The notes beneath the pieces were generated by a model. It had not been told where the DNA came from. It searched no databases and saw only the letters and a list, made by a program, of their open reading frames with translations. Positions 26,184-34,503 of a DNA stretch of 64,000 nt are shown piece after piece. Numbering within the stretch: position 1 is the first letter of the stretch; each line of letters starts with the position of its first letter. Origin of the DNA: Hungatella sp. UBA4396 (lineage in GTDB: Bacteria; Bacillota; Clostridia; Lachnospirales; Lachnospiraceae); the NCBI GenBank assembly GCA_002389905.1, contig DGRE01000052.1, forward strand, positions 1 through 64,000, read 5' to 3'. A program made the translations under genes and the position numbers.

Positions 26184-28187
26184 TTATGCTTCTGCCATAA
26201 CTAACATCAATTCATTGCTTCTGGCAATAAATTTTGTCATCCGCTCAGGAGTCAGGGAACCATGGCTTAAGGCTGCCAGATCATAAAGCTGCTCGCAGAT
26301 GGAATTGGTATGAGTTCCCTCTCTGTTTGCCAGCACATACTGAACCAGCTTGTTGTTGTAGTTGAGCACAAGGGTTTCTCCTCCTGCCCCGAACATAGAT
26401 GGGTCCATTCCAGGCATGGTATACATCTTCATCATTTCCTGCATACGGCGGGATTCCTCTGACACGGTGATCATAGAAGAAAGGCTTTCATTTTTCAGCT
26501 TCTCCACCTTCACCTCAAGGTGCTCCTTGCCCAGAACCTTTCGGAATAATTCAGTCAGGGCTTCCACGTCTCCCTTCATGGCATCCTGATCCTCCTGGCT
26601 TACCTCTTCCTTGAAGGTGTCGGACAAATCAGAGTTAATGCATAAGAACTTCACATTCTCATTCTTCTGCTCCAAATATCCCACAAAAGGATTGTCAATA
26701 TTATGGGTTAAATAAACCGCATCAAGTCCGGCCTCTTTAAACATGTTGATGTACTGGCTCTGCTCTTTTTCATCGGTAATGTAGAAGATCTTATTTTCGT
26801 GCTTTTCCTTATTTACCTCCAGACAGTCGGAAATGGTTAAATATTTTCCTTCCAAATTCTTAAAAATAAGAGAATCATTGATCTTCTCAGCAAACTTCTC
26901 ATCCTTTAAACAGCCGAACTTAATAAATGGATTGATGTCATCCCAATACTTCTCATAATTTTCACGGTCTGTCTTAAACATGCCGGTCAGCTTGTCAGCC
27001 ACCTTCTTCGTGATATAATCGGAAATCTTTTTCACAAAGCCGTCGTTCTGAAGGGCGCTTCTGGATACGTTAAGAGGCAGGTCCGGACAGTCGATCACAC
27101 CCTTTAACAGCATCAGGAATTCAGGAATTACTTCCTTGATGTTATCTGCAATAAACACCTGACTGTTATACAGCTTAATGGTTCCTTCCAGGCTGTCGTA
27201 ATTCATGTTCAGCTTAGGGAAGTAGAGGATTCCCTTCAGATTAAATGGATAATCCATATTTAAGTGAATCCAGAACAGAGGCTCCTTGTAGTCGTTGAAC
27301 ACCTTGCGGTAGAAGGCTTTATAATCTTCCTCCGTGCATTCGTTGGGATGCTTATTCCACAAAGGATTGGTGTCATTAACAGGCACCGGACGCTTTTTAA
27401 TCTTATATTTTTCTTTGGCTGGAGATATCTCTACAACTTCCTTCTCCCCGTTCTCGTTCTCTTTTTCCTCGGTCTTTGCTTCCTCCACAATGGTTTCCAC
27501 CACAGTGTCCTTATCGGTCAGCTCATCCTTTTCAATGGTCTCATACTGAGGTTCAGAAGAGGAACTGGATAAGTAAATTGCCACCGGCATAAAGGAACAG
27601 TATTTGTCAAGAACCTCTTTGGCTCTGTATTCGTTGCAGAATTCCAGACTTTCTTCATTGAGATACAGCTTGATGGAAGTACCGAATTCCGTTTTGTCTC
27701 CATCCTCCATCTGGTACTCTGTTCCGCCGTCAGACTCCCAGTGCACCGGAGCAGCACCTTCTTTATAGGAAAGCGTATCAATGGTAACCCGGTCAGCCAC
27801 CATGAACGCAGAATAAAAGCCAAGTCCGAAATGACCGATAATCTGGTCTTCATTGGCCTTGTCCTTATATCTTTCAAGGAAATCCTGGGCGCCGGAAAAA
27901 GCGATCTGGTTGATGTATTCCTCCACTTCCTCTGCGGTCATACCAAGACCGTTGTCCTTAAATGTAATAGACTTTTCATTGGAATCTGTAATAACCTCGA
28001 TCTTAAACTCCAGATCATCAGGTTTCTGCCACTCTCCCATGATATCCAGCTTTTTCAGCTTTGTAATGGCATCACAGCCATTGGAAACCAGTTCCCTGTA
28101 GAAAATATCATGATCAGAATACAGCCATTTCTTAATAATCGGGAAAATATTTTCGCTGTTAATTGTCAAGCTTCCTGTCTTTGCCAT
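26184..28187 (-). CDS. htpG: Molecular chaperone HtpG (Hsp90)
   Basis: A protein of 667 residues with the GHKL ATPase domain motifs: ELVSNGCDAITKL, DNGLGM and GHFGLGFYSAFMVAD. A charged linker (about 215-250, rich in Glu and Lys) leads to middle and C-terminal dimerisation domains; no MEEVD tail is present, as expected in bacteria. It folds or holds client proteins during stress. AAGGAG lies 9 nt before ATG. Upstream are a sigma-A promoter and a CIRCE operator, pointing to HrcA control. Confidence 0.95.
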   Translation of the reverse strand: MAKTGSLTINSENIFPIIKKWLYSDHDIFYRELVSNGCDAITKLKKLDIMGEWQKPDDLEFKIEVITDSNEKSITFKDNGLGMTAEEVEEYINQIAFSGAQDFLERYKDKANEDQIIGHFGLGFYSAFMVADRVTIDTLSYKEGAAPVHWESDGGTEYQMEDGDKTEFGTSIKLYLNEESLEFCNEYRAKEVLDKYCSFMPVAIYLSSSSSEPQYETIEKDELTDKDTVVETIVEEAKTEEKENENGEKEVVEISPAKEKYKIKKRPVPVNDTNPLWNKHPNECTEEDYKAFYRKVFNDYKEPLFWIHLNMDYPFNLKGILYFPKLNMNYDSLEGTIKLYNSQVFIADNIKEVIPEFLMLLKGVIDCPDLPLNVSRSALQNDGFVKKISDYITKKVADKLTGMFKTDRENYEKYWDDINPFIKFGCLKDEKFAEKINDSLIFKNLEGKYLTISDCLEVNKEKHENKIFYITDEKEQSQYINMFKEAGLDAVYLTHNIDNPFVGYLEQKNENVKFLCINSDLSDTFKEEVSQEDQDAMKGDVEALTELFRKVLGKEHLEVKVEKLKNESLSSMITVSEESRRMQEMMKMYTMPGMDPSMFGAGGETLVLNYNNKLVQYVLANREGTHTNSICEQLYDLAALSHGSLTPERMTKFIARSNELMLVMAEA

Positions 28188-28256
28188 ATCAACACACTCC
28201 TTACGTTTTCTATTATTATGTGATACATAAATGAAAAAATAATACCTGTAAAAAGT

Positions 28257-28285
28257 ATTTTAATACGCTGTGATTGAAATGTCAA
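28257..28285 (-). promoter_or_regulatory. htpG promoter
   Basis: Minus strand TTGACA (28280-28285), a 17-nt spacer, TAAAAT (28257-28262), about 65 nt before htpG. Confidence 0.75.
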
Positions 28286-28292
28286 TAGAAAA

Positions 28293-28319
28293 TCAGCACT
28301 CGTTTGAATCGAGTGCTAA
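28293..28319 (-). promoter_or_regulatory. CIRCE operator (HrcA-binding inverted repeat)
   Basis: TCAGCACTC, nine bases, GAGTGCTAA: eight of nine arm positions pair and the match to the TTAGCACTC-N9-GAGTGCTAA consensus is nearly complete. It ends 7 bp upstream of the htpG -35 and starts just after the preceding gene's stop. Confidence 0.85.
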
Positions 28320-28324
28320 TAATT

Positions 28325-28822
28325 CTATTCTTCCAGAAATGGAATGCTATGATGTTTTAAAAATCCCTTTGCCGCCTGGTCCCATTCCTCGTCAAGGGCC
28401 TTGTCCAAAGTAAAGACGGAAACCGAGGTTCCTGTCACACAGGTAAGCTTATCTTCTTCATAACGGATGTTCATATACAGTCCTTTTACCTGGTCAGGAG
28501 CAAATGGAAGCTGGCGGGAGGCCAGGAAACCCTCGGTTCCTTCCTGTGACATCTGAAGGATGATCCGGAAGCTGACAGGAAGGCGTTTCCCCTTAATTAA
28601 GGAAAAACAAAAGGGCTTTACCATGGCCCAGGAGGAAAGCTGTCCGTTTTTCAATTCCTCCAGTTCCTCACTGGAATAGTAACCGGGGCGTATGGCCCCA
28701 TCTATGGTAAAGGTATTGAATGTAGTAATAACAGCTTCTTTCACAAGGAACTGGTCAAACACGTCCCCTACGAACAATCTGGAGGTAAAGAGCTTTAAGT
28801 CCTCAATTTTCAATGCGATCAT
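28325..28822 (-). CDS. DUF5721 family protein
   Basis: A protein of 165 residues from ATG 28822 behind GAAGGGGAG; the longer frame to 28888 lacks a ribosome binding site. The whole length matches the small DUF5721 family known from Lachnospiraceae (MIALKIEDLKLFTSRLFVGDVFDQFLV). No catalytic motif, signal peptide or membrane helix is visible. It is directly upstream of the CIRCE-htpG unit, with no terminator visible between. Function unknown. Confidence 0.75.
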   Translation of the reverse strand: MIALKIEDLKLFTSRLFVGDVFDQFLVKEAVITTFNTFTIDGAIRPGYYSSEELEELKNGQLSSWAMVKPFCFSLIKGKRLPVSFRIILQMSQEGTEGFLASRQLPFAPDQVKGLYMNIRYEEDKLTCVTGTSVSVFTLDKALDEEWDQAAKGFLKHHSIPFLEE

Positions 28823-29001
28823 GACAAATTCTCCCCTTCTTATAATCTCTGCCCGTTTACTATACAACGGATCATCCCAGACTGTCAACGCAGGATTTCC
28901 CTTGTTCTCCGGTATTCCAAACCGTTTTTTTCTGTGGTATACTGTGTTATGATATTAGCAAAAGCAATGAGCCCGGATATTCGGGCGGAAAGAGGAACCT
29001 T

Positions 29002-30288
29002 ATGAATCATATCAAAGAGTTGGAAACACTGATTGCCGCATCTGTTTCTCCCTATCACTGCATCATGGCGGCAGCGGACCAGCTTGCGTCCGCAGGCTTT
29101 CAAGAGCTGCCTCTGGCCCAACCGTGGGAGCTGACAAAAGGCGGTTCTTATTACATAAATGCATTTGATTCCACCCTGGTGGCATTCTCCATAGGGGAAG
29201 AACTGGGCGAAGTGCCCGCCCTTAAGCTGGCGGCCTCCCATACAGACTGGCCCTGCCTGAAGGTAAAGCCCTCCCCTGAGATCACTTCCCTGGAATACGG
29301 AAAGCTTAATGTGGAGGTATACGGAGGCCCTCTTCTGGGAACCTGGTTTGACCGTCCTTTATCCATGGCAGGCAAGGTCTGCGTGGCCGGATCATCTCCT
29401 ATGAAGCCTGAAACTATTTTTGTGGACTTTTCGCGGCCTGTCCTCACAGTTCCAAGCCTGGCCATCCATATGAACCGGGAGGCCAATAACGGAGTTGCTA
29501 TCAATGCCCAGATCGACATGCTTCCCCTCATTGCCCGGATTACGGAAGAGTTAAGCAAGGAACACTTTTTCTTAGAGGCTCTGGCAAAAGAGGCGGGAGT
29601 TAAAAAAGAGGATATTCTGGATTATGAAATTTATATCTATAACCGGGAAGAAGGAACTCTCTTAGGGCTGCAGGAGGAGTTTTACTCTTCTCCCCGCCTG
29701 GATAATCTGACTTCCGTACAGGCCTGCTTAAGCGGCATCATGGCTGAACCATGCAAGAACGGCATCAATGTTATTGCCTTATATGACAATGAAGAAATCG
29801 GAAGCCATACCAAGCAGGGCGCTTCTTCTGCTCTTATGGAGCGGATTCTGGAAAAAATCTGCCTATCTCTGGGGTATTCCAGAGAAACCTTTTTAAATGT
29901 TCTGATGAGCGGATTTTTTCTGTCTCTTGACGTGGCCCACGCCATTCATCCAAATCACGGGGAAAAATGTGATATCAAGAACCAGATTGTTATGGGTGAC
30001 GGGGTATCTATTAAACTGGCAGCCAGCCAGTCCTATGCTACGGATGCCTCCAGTACTGGAGTTATTGAGGGCATCTGCCGGAAGGAAAATATTCCATATA
30101 AGAAGTTCTCCAACCGTTCTGATGTGAAAGGGGGGTCTACTTTGGGAAGCATATCTTCTGCTCTGCTTACCATGCGGACAGTGGATGCAGGCGTTCCTAT
30201 TCTCGCCATGCACTCTGCAAGGGAAGTTATGGGAACCAGGGACCAGGAGGCGCTTGTGAGGCTGGCAGAGGCTTTTTTCCAAGCATAA
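29002..30288 (+). CDS. M18 family aminopeptidase
   Basis: A protein of 428 residues of the aspartyl-aminopeptidase (M18) family. Metal and catalytic motifs are present: AASHTDWPCLKVKP, LDNLTS, YDNEEIGSHTKQGA and DVAHAIHPNH; the last supplies a C-terminal histidine. It removes N-terminal acidic or neutral residues from peptides in the cytoplasm, with two zinc ions. It is a single gene, with GAGGAA before the start and a clear terminator behind. Confidence 0.92.
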   Translation: MNHIKELETLIAASVSPYHCIMAAADQLASAGFQELPLAQPWELTKGGSYYINAFDSTLVAFSIGEELGEVPALKLAASHTDWPCLKVKPSPEITSLEYGKLNVEVYGGPLLGTWFDRPLSMAGKVCVAGSSPMKPETIFVDFSRPVLTVPSLAIHMNREANNGVAINAQIDMLPLIARITEELSKEHFFLEALAKEAGVKKEDILDYEIYIYNREEGTLLGLQEEFYSSPRLDNLTSVQACLSGIMAEPCKNGINVIALYDNEEIGSHTKQGASSALMERILEKICLSLGYSRETFLNVLMSGFFLSLDVAHAIHPNHGEKCDIKNQIVMGDGVSIKLAASQSYATDASSTGVIEGICRKENIPYKKFSNRSDVKGGSTLGSISSALLTMRTVDAGVPILAMHSAREVMGTRDQEALVRLAEAFFQA

Positions 30289-30298
30289 ACAGAAAAAT

Positions 30299-30330
30299 GG
30301 CAGGCCATCAAAATAGGTCTGCCTTTTTTA
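30299..30330 (+). terminator. Terminator of the M18 aminopeptidase gene
   Basis: GGCAGGCC (30299-30306) pairs with GGTCTGCC (30316-30323), followed by TTTTTT. Confidence 0.85.
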
Positions 30331-30335
30331 TTCCA

Positions 30336-31307
30336 TCAATCAGAAAAATACTTCTTATAAATTTCAAAAAAGTTTGTAGTCGTAGTCTTATCCTCTTTGG
30401 AAAATTTTACATCCTTCCACATCTCACTGTTAAAAACCACCGGCTTTTCTTCCTTAAACTGAGAATAAATCTGATCAAAAGCCTCTTTCTTCCGCTCCCG
30501 GTACAAACCGGCCTTTCTCTCCTGGGTGGCTTCTTCGTCATAATCATTGACACACCGGAAAATATAATACTTTCCATTTTCCTCCACCACAGAACTGATC
30601 TCTCCCACCGAAAGTGAAAAAGCGGCTTCCTCACCGGGGCCGGGGGCTTCTCCCCTTCCCATCTTCCGCTGGGTGACCCCTTCTTCCGAATATTCCCTGG
30701 CAAGGGCCTGGAAGTCGGCTCCTTCCGCCTGGGCCTCTAAAAGCACCTCTTCCGCAGCGGCTCTATCCGATAAAACAATCTGATCTACCTCAATCACCTT
30801 GGCTTCGCTGTCGCTGATTTCCAGATTCAAATCCTTTGTCAGCTCTTCCACCACCTTATTGGACAGACAGTATTCTTCGTACATGATCCGCACGTCTTCT
30901 TCCGTGACCCCCATATACGAAATATCCTCCTCGGTCAAAGAGGCGAAATATTCCTCGGCCGCCTTCCTGGCTTCCTCCTTTTCCCCGCCGTTTAAAGTGA
31001 TTCCCCGGCTCCCGGCAAGGAGATTCAGCCTCTTCATCTCATGAAGAAATTCCCTCACCTGTTCCACCAAATAGACTTCAAAGGTCTGTCCCTCCGGCAG
31101 CTCCACTCCCCATATCTGGCTGGTATAAAGCTGCTGATACCGGTTCCTCTCCGTAGCTACCACGATCATGGACTGAGGCATGGTATAAGCCTTGCTTTCC
31201 CGGATTTCAGAAACAATGGGAATTTCAGACTTGCATCCGGACAGGAAAACCGCTGCTGCCAATGAAGCCAGAAATACTTTTACCCCCCGTCTGCATTGAC
31301 CTCTCAT
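30336..31307 (-). CDS. PrsA/SurA-like peptidyl-prolyl isomerase lipoprotein
   Basis: A protein of 323 residues from ATG 31307 behind GAAAGAGG. Residues 1-23 are a lipoprotein signal with lipobox LSGC. A SurA-type N-terminal helical region follows, then a parvulin-like domain at about 185-285 (VDQIVLSDRAAAEEVLLEAQ, FSLSVGEISSVVEENGKYYI). It would help fold exported proteins on the outer face of the membrane. It follows the HAD phosphatase gene after 22 bp and may share its transcript. Confidence 0.82.
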   Translation of the reverse strand: MRGQCRRGVKVFLASLAAAVFLSGCKSEIPIVSEIRESKAYTMPQSMIVVATERNRYQQLYTSQIWGVELPEGQTFEVYLVEQVREFLHEMKRLNLLAGSRGITLNGGEKEEARKAAEEYFASLTEEDISYMGVTEEDVRIMYEEYCLSNKVVEELTKDLNLEISDSEAKVIEVDQIVLSDRAAAEEVLLEAQAEGADFQALAREYSEEGVTQRKMGRGEAPGPGEEAAFSLSVGEISSVVEENGKYYIFRCVNDYDEEATQERKAGLYRERKKEAFDQIYSQFKEEKPVVFNSEMWKDVKFSKEDKTTTTNFFEIYKKYFSD

Positions 31308-31328
31308 GAATACCTCTTTCCTCACTGC

Positions 31329-32114
31329 CTACAGCAGCAGTTTCAATATTTTCAAAACTCCGTTATTTACATTGGTATCAGTCTGGAACTTGGCCGCGGC
31401 CTTTACTTCCTCCCTGGCATTCCCCACTGCAAAGCTGTAATAAGCCTGCTGCAGCATTTCCACGTCATTGAGCTGGTCACCAAAGGCCATAGTTTCCGAC
31501 GGCTTAATGCCCAGACTGTCCTGAAGCAGCTTCACGGCCTGCCCCTTGTTGATTCCCTTTTTCATGCAGTCCAGCCACATGTCGCCTGCTGTGGTGATCT
31601 TCAGAAGGTCCCCATACTTTTCCTGCAAATCCCTGGTATGAGATTCCACATCATGTTCACGGTATACGGATACCTTGATAAATTCCGAATCCACCGCAGT
31701 CAAATCCTCTACCTGCTGAATCCGGAATTTATAGCCGTTTATCATCCAGTCCAGAACATCCTGATTTTTCGTTTCCATATAAATGATATCCGGGCCGCTC
31801 AGCATGATCTCCATCCCTTCTTTCCTGCGCACATCATGGATCAGGTCCATAACAGTCTGACGGTCAATGGTATTGGTGTAGAGGCTTCTTCCGTGAAGGC
31901 CCACATAAGCGCCGTTATCCGACAAATAAAATATCTTCTCCTTAATAGGTTCAAATATAGACTCTATGCTGACCCACTGGCGTCCGCTGGCTGCGGCGAA
32001 CTGAATGCCTTTTGCCCTCAACTTTAAAATTACATCGTAAAGCTCCGGATTGATGTCATGGCATCCGTCCTTTACCAGAGTTCCGTCAATATCCGATGCA
32101 ATCAATTTTATCAT
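31329..32114 (-). CDS. Cof-type HAD-IIB family phosphatase
   Basis: A protein of 261 residues. Motif I is DIDGTL (Asp8, Asp10), motif II is in AAASGR, motif III/IV is MAFGDQLNDVEML. The large IIB cap lies between. These enzymes dephosphorylate sugar phosphates, flavin or other small phosphates; the substrate is not predictable. Its ATG overlaps the stop of maf by 4 bp, implying coupled translation. Confidence 0.9.
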   Translation of the reverse strand: MIKLIASDIDGTLVKDGCHDINPELYDVILKLRAKGIQFAAASGRQWVSIESIFEPIKEKIFYLSDNGAYVGLHGRSLYTNTIDRQTVMDLIHDVRRKEGMEIMLSGPDIIYMETKNQDVLDWMINGYKFRIQQVEDLTAVDSEFIKVSVYREHDVESHTRDLQEKYGDLLKITTAGDMWLDCMKKGINKGQAVKLLQDSLGIKPSETMAFGDQLNDVEMLQQAYYSFAVGNAREEVKAAAKFQTDTNVNNGVLKILKLLL

Positions 32115-32704
32115 TCTCTCTCCTCCTCGGCCATCTTTTTAAGTTCCTGATATACCCGTCCTACAGGTAATCCTACTACATTATTGTAATCCCCGTCAAT
32201 CCCTTTGATAAAAGCCGCAAATTTTCCCTGTATCCCGTAAGCTCCGGCCTTGTCCAAAGGCTCTTTGCTGTCCGCATAGGCCCTGATCTCCTCATAAGAC
32301 ATGGGATATAAATGAACATCAGTCTTTTCCACAAATGTCCTTGTCTTTTGCCCTCTTTCTCCACAATATACCAGGGTTACCCCTGTGTATACCTGATGGG
32401 TTTTCCCTTCTAACAGAGAAATCATGCGAAATGCATCTTCATGATCAGACGGTTTTCCTAAAATTTCTCCGCCTGCCGCAACTACGGTATCCGCACCAAC
32501 CACCCAGGTTCCCGGCTTCTGGGAACAGGCCACATCCTCTGCCTTCTGGCTGGACAGCTCCATAACAGCCTCTTCGGGCACATCTGTACTTATCTTCTCT
32601 TCTATGGTGCTGGGCACAATCTCCGGTGTGATTCCGATTTGAGCCAAAAGCTCTTTTCTCCTTGGAGATGCCGAAGCCAGCACAATTTTCTCTGTCTGAT
32701 CCAT
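32111..32704 (-). CDS. maf: Maf family nucleoside triphosphate pyrophosphatase
   Basis: A protein of 197 residues with the Maf signature LASASPRRKELL near the start, GADTVVAAGGEILGKP, and DKAGAYGIQGKFAAFI. Maf proteins hydrolyse non-canonical or modified NTPs (dTTP/UTP subgroup or m7GTP subgroup) and have been tied to septum control. First gene of maf-HAD-PrsA-like on the minus strand. Confidence 0.92.
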   Translation of the reverse strand: MDQTEKIVLASASPRRKELLAQIGITPEIVPSTIEEKISTDVPEEAVMELSSQKAEDVACSQKPGTWVVGADTVVAAGGEILGKPSDHEDAFRMISLLEGKTHQVYTGVTLVYCGERGQKTRTFVEKTDVHLYPMSYEEIRAYADSKEPLDKAGAYGIQGKFAAFIKGIDGDYNNVVGLPVGRVYQELKKMAEEERE

Positions 32705-32743
32705 AAAAAACCTCCGTTTTCAATAAGTCATAACATTAAATAA

Positions 32744-32766
32744 GCGGGACCCTTATGGAATCCCGC
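32744..32766 (-). terminator. Weak hairpin after the CmpB-like gene
   Basis: GCGGGA (32744-32749) and TCCCGC (32761-32766); the minus-strand tail TTATTTAATG is only moderately T-rich. Confidence 0.45.
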
Positions 32767-32772
32767 CTCTCA

Positions 32773-33333
32773 TCAATATACTTTCAGACGTCCGATCATG
32801 GACGCATCCTCATCTTCGTCATCCCGAAGACGCATTCTCATGGTGTATATGAAGTCAGCTATATAGAAAGCCAACAGGCTCAAAGCCACCATCCGTTCAA
32901 AACCATCAGGTATCCTTCCTGCCACTCCATTGACAAACCCATTGAGGAAACGGAAGTAAAATATACCTAAAAACCCCCATGCAATGCTGCTCTCCAGACA
33001 GATAATTCCCTTGTAATTCATAAATTTCTGACTGTAGTCCCACCAGAAGGAGCCGAAGAGCCTTATCATCATGCGGGCCGTTACAATCTCCATAACGGTT
33101 GCCATAGCCATAGCTGCAAAATAGAGCTGGACCGGATTCTCCGCAAGGGGCTGTAAAAGGATCATGGCACCCATGGCTCCGAATCCGTATATGATACAAA
33201 ATGGGCCATGCCCAAATCCCCGGTTCAGCACCGGCTTTCTATTTTCATAGGTGAGTACAATACACTCAAGAATATATCCCAGAAAGCTGAACAGGAAGAA
33301 ACAGTTTATGCTGTGATAAATTGACGTATTCAT
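32773..33333 (-). CDS. CmpB-like (PF06541-type) multi-pass membrane protein
   Basis: A protein of 186 residues with four or five hydrophobic segments and the family features FLGYILECIVLTYENRKPVLNRGF, GPFCIIYGFGAM and WWDYSQKFMNYKGIICL. The family is often labelled putative ABC transporter permease (CmpB) but has no demonstrated transport role. GGAGG precedes the start. It has its own promoter. Confidence 0.78.
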   Translation of the reverse strand: MNTSIYHSINCFFLFSFLGYILECIVLTYENRKPVLNRGFGHGPFCIIYGFGAMGAMILLQPLAENPVQLYFAAMAMATVMEIVTARMMIRLFGSFWWDYSQKFMNYKGIICLESSIAWGFLGIFYFRFLNGFVNGVAGRIPDGFERMVALSLLAFYIADFIYTMRMRLRDDEDEDASMIGRLKVY

Positions 33334-33372
33334 GTTACCTCCGATTTTGATATCCTTTCTTTAACTCGTTAA

Positions 33373-33401
33373 AGTATAATATAGATATCTTAAGAAATCA
33401 A
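33373..33401 (-). promoter_or_regulatory. Predicted promoter of the CmpB-like gene
   Basis: Minus strand TTGATT (33396-33401), a 17-nt spacer, TATACT (33373-33378). Confidence 0.6.
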
Positions 33402-33424
33402 GGGGTACTTTCTTACAATTCTCT

Positions 33425-33883
33425 TTAATAATACTGAGATATAAAAAGTGCCAGAAGAATTCCTAAAATTGCTCCGGCAGCCACCTGGAGAGGGGTGTGC
33501 CCCACATATTCCTTTAATTTCTCCTGGAGTATCTCTGCATTGAGCTTTAAGGGATTTTCCAGCAGAAGACTGTTGAGCAGCTTTGCCTGCTTTCCTGTCT
33601 CCCTGCGGACTCCCATGGCATCATACATCACTATCATAGATAGAACAAAACTGACCGCAAACTCAAAAGAACCGACACCATAGCGGTAACTGGCGGCGGT
33701 TGTTAAGGCACATACCGTTGAGGAGTGGGAACTGGGCATTCCCCCGGAACCTACCAGCCTCTCAGGATTAAAGTTTTTGTTAAGGGCTAAGTCGATGATC
33801 GTCTTTAAGACCTGGGCCACCAGCCAGCCGGCAACTGAAGTCACCAGAACCTGATTCTTAAGTATATCTTCCCAAAATGTCAT
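33425..33883 (-). CDS. Divergent PAP2 family membrane protein (DUF212 / YuiD-like)
   Basis: A protein of 152 residues from ATG 33883, chosen because GGAGG lies 5 nt before it; an ATG at 33895 is the alternative. It contains VGSGGMPSSHSSTVCALTTAA, the PAP2-like SGxxxSH core, and RRETGKQAKLLN, with three or four membrane helices. Relatives are acid phosphatase/vanadium-haloperoxidase-related; enzymatic activity is not established. It closely follows the HD hydrolase gene and glgA. Confidence 0.82.
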   Translation of the reverse strand: MTFWEDILKNQVLVTSVAGWLVAQVLKTIIDLALNKNFNPERLVGSGGMPSSHSSTVCALTTAASYRYGVGSFEFAVSFVLSMIVMYDAMGVRRETGKQAKLLNSLLLENPLKLNAEILQEKLKEYVGHTPLQVAAGAILGILLALFISQYY

Positions 33884-33897
33884 GGTTTCCTCCATAT

Positions 33898-34467
33898 TTA
33901 TGCAGCGCTCTTCCTTCCAAAACCGTACAGGATCCAACGCTTTATCCTTGCGGCTGTTTCAGCCAGGCCGCAGAATTTATCCGAATAAATGATCGCAAAC
34001 CCTTCCCTGCTTTTAGGCGGAATAGGGGTCAAAGGCCACATGTGGCGCAGGATCATATCTTTTTCTTTTTCCGTTAATTCAAAATGTTTGACCGCATTGT
34101 TATGTGCAACTCTCGGGTGGGTAAACCCGTGAAAATGCTCTCCCGTCTCCTTGGCATGGGTATGCCAGTCATATAAAAAGAAATCGTGAAGAAGACCGGC
34201 TCTGGCAACCTCTCTGTGATCCCAGCCCAGCCTTTTGCAGATGCAGTAACTCATGTAGGATACTTTGATGCAGTGGGCCTTACAGGTAGTATCCCCGTGC
34301 TGCATAAATCGATCCATAGATTGAAACACCGGACTGTCCAGAATATCCCTGACACAGTCCATGTATTCCAAATCCTCACTGTAATATTCCTCTTCCACCC
34401 AGGAGGAATCTTCTGCCCATCTCATTACTTCCTCTTTTTCCTCCTGGGTTATATGCATGTGTTCCAT
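33898..34467 (-). CDS. HD domain phosphohydrolase
   Basis: A protein of 189 residues. The metal-binding HD motif is in GLLHDFFLYDW, with upstream histidines in HGDTTCKAHCIKVS and downstream FTHPRVAHNNA and SDKFCGLAE. It is a small HDIG-type hydrolase of unknown substrate. It follows glgA after 36 bp and precedes the PAP2-like gene by 14 bp, so the three are probably one transcript. Confidence 0.85.
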   Translation of the reverse strand: MEHMHITQEEKEEVMRWAEDSSWVEEEYYSEDLEYMDCVRDILDSPVFQSMDRFMQHGDTTCKAHCIKVSYMSYCICKRLGWDHREVARAGLLHDFFLYDWHTHAKETGEHFHGFTHPRVAHNNAVKHFELTEKEKDMILRHMWPLTPIPPKSREGFAIIYSDKFCGLAETAARIKRWILYGFGRKSAA

Positions 34468-34503
34468 TCTTATTTCAATCGCTTCTTTCCTAAAGGGCTC
34501 AGC

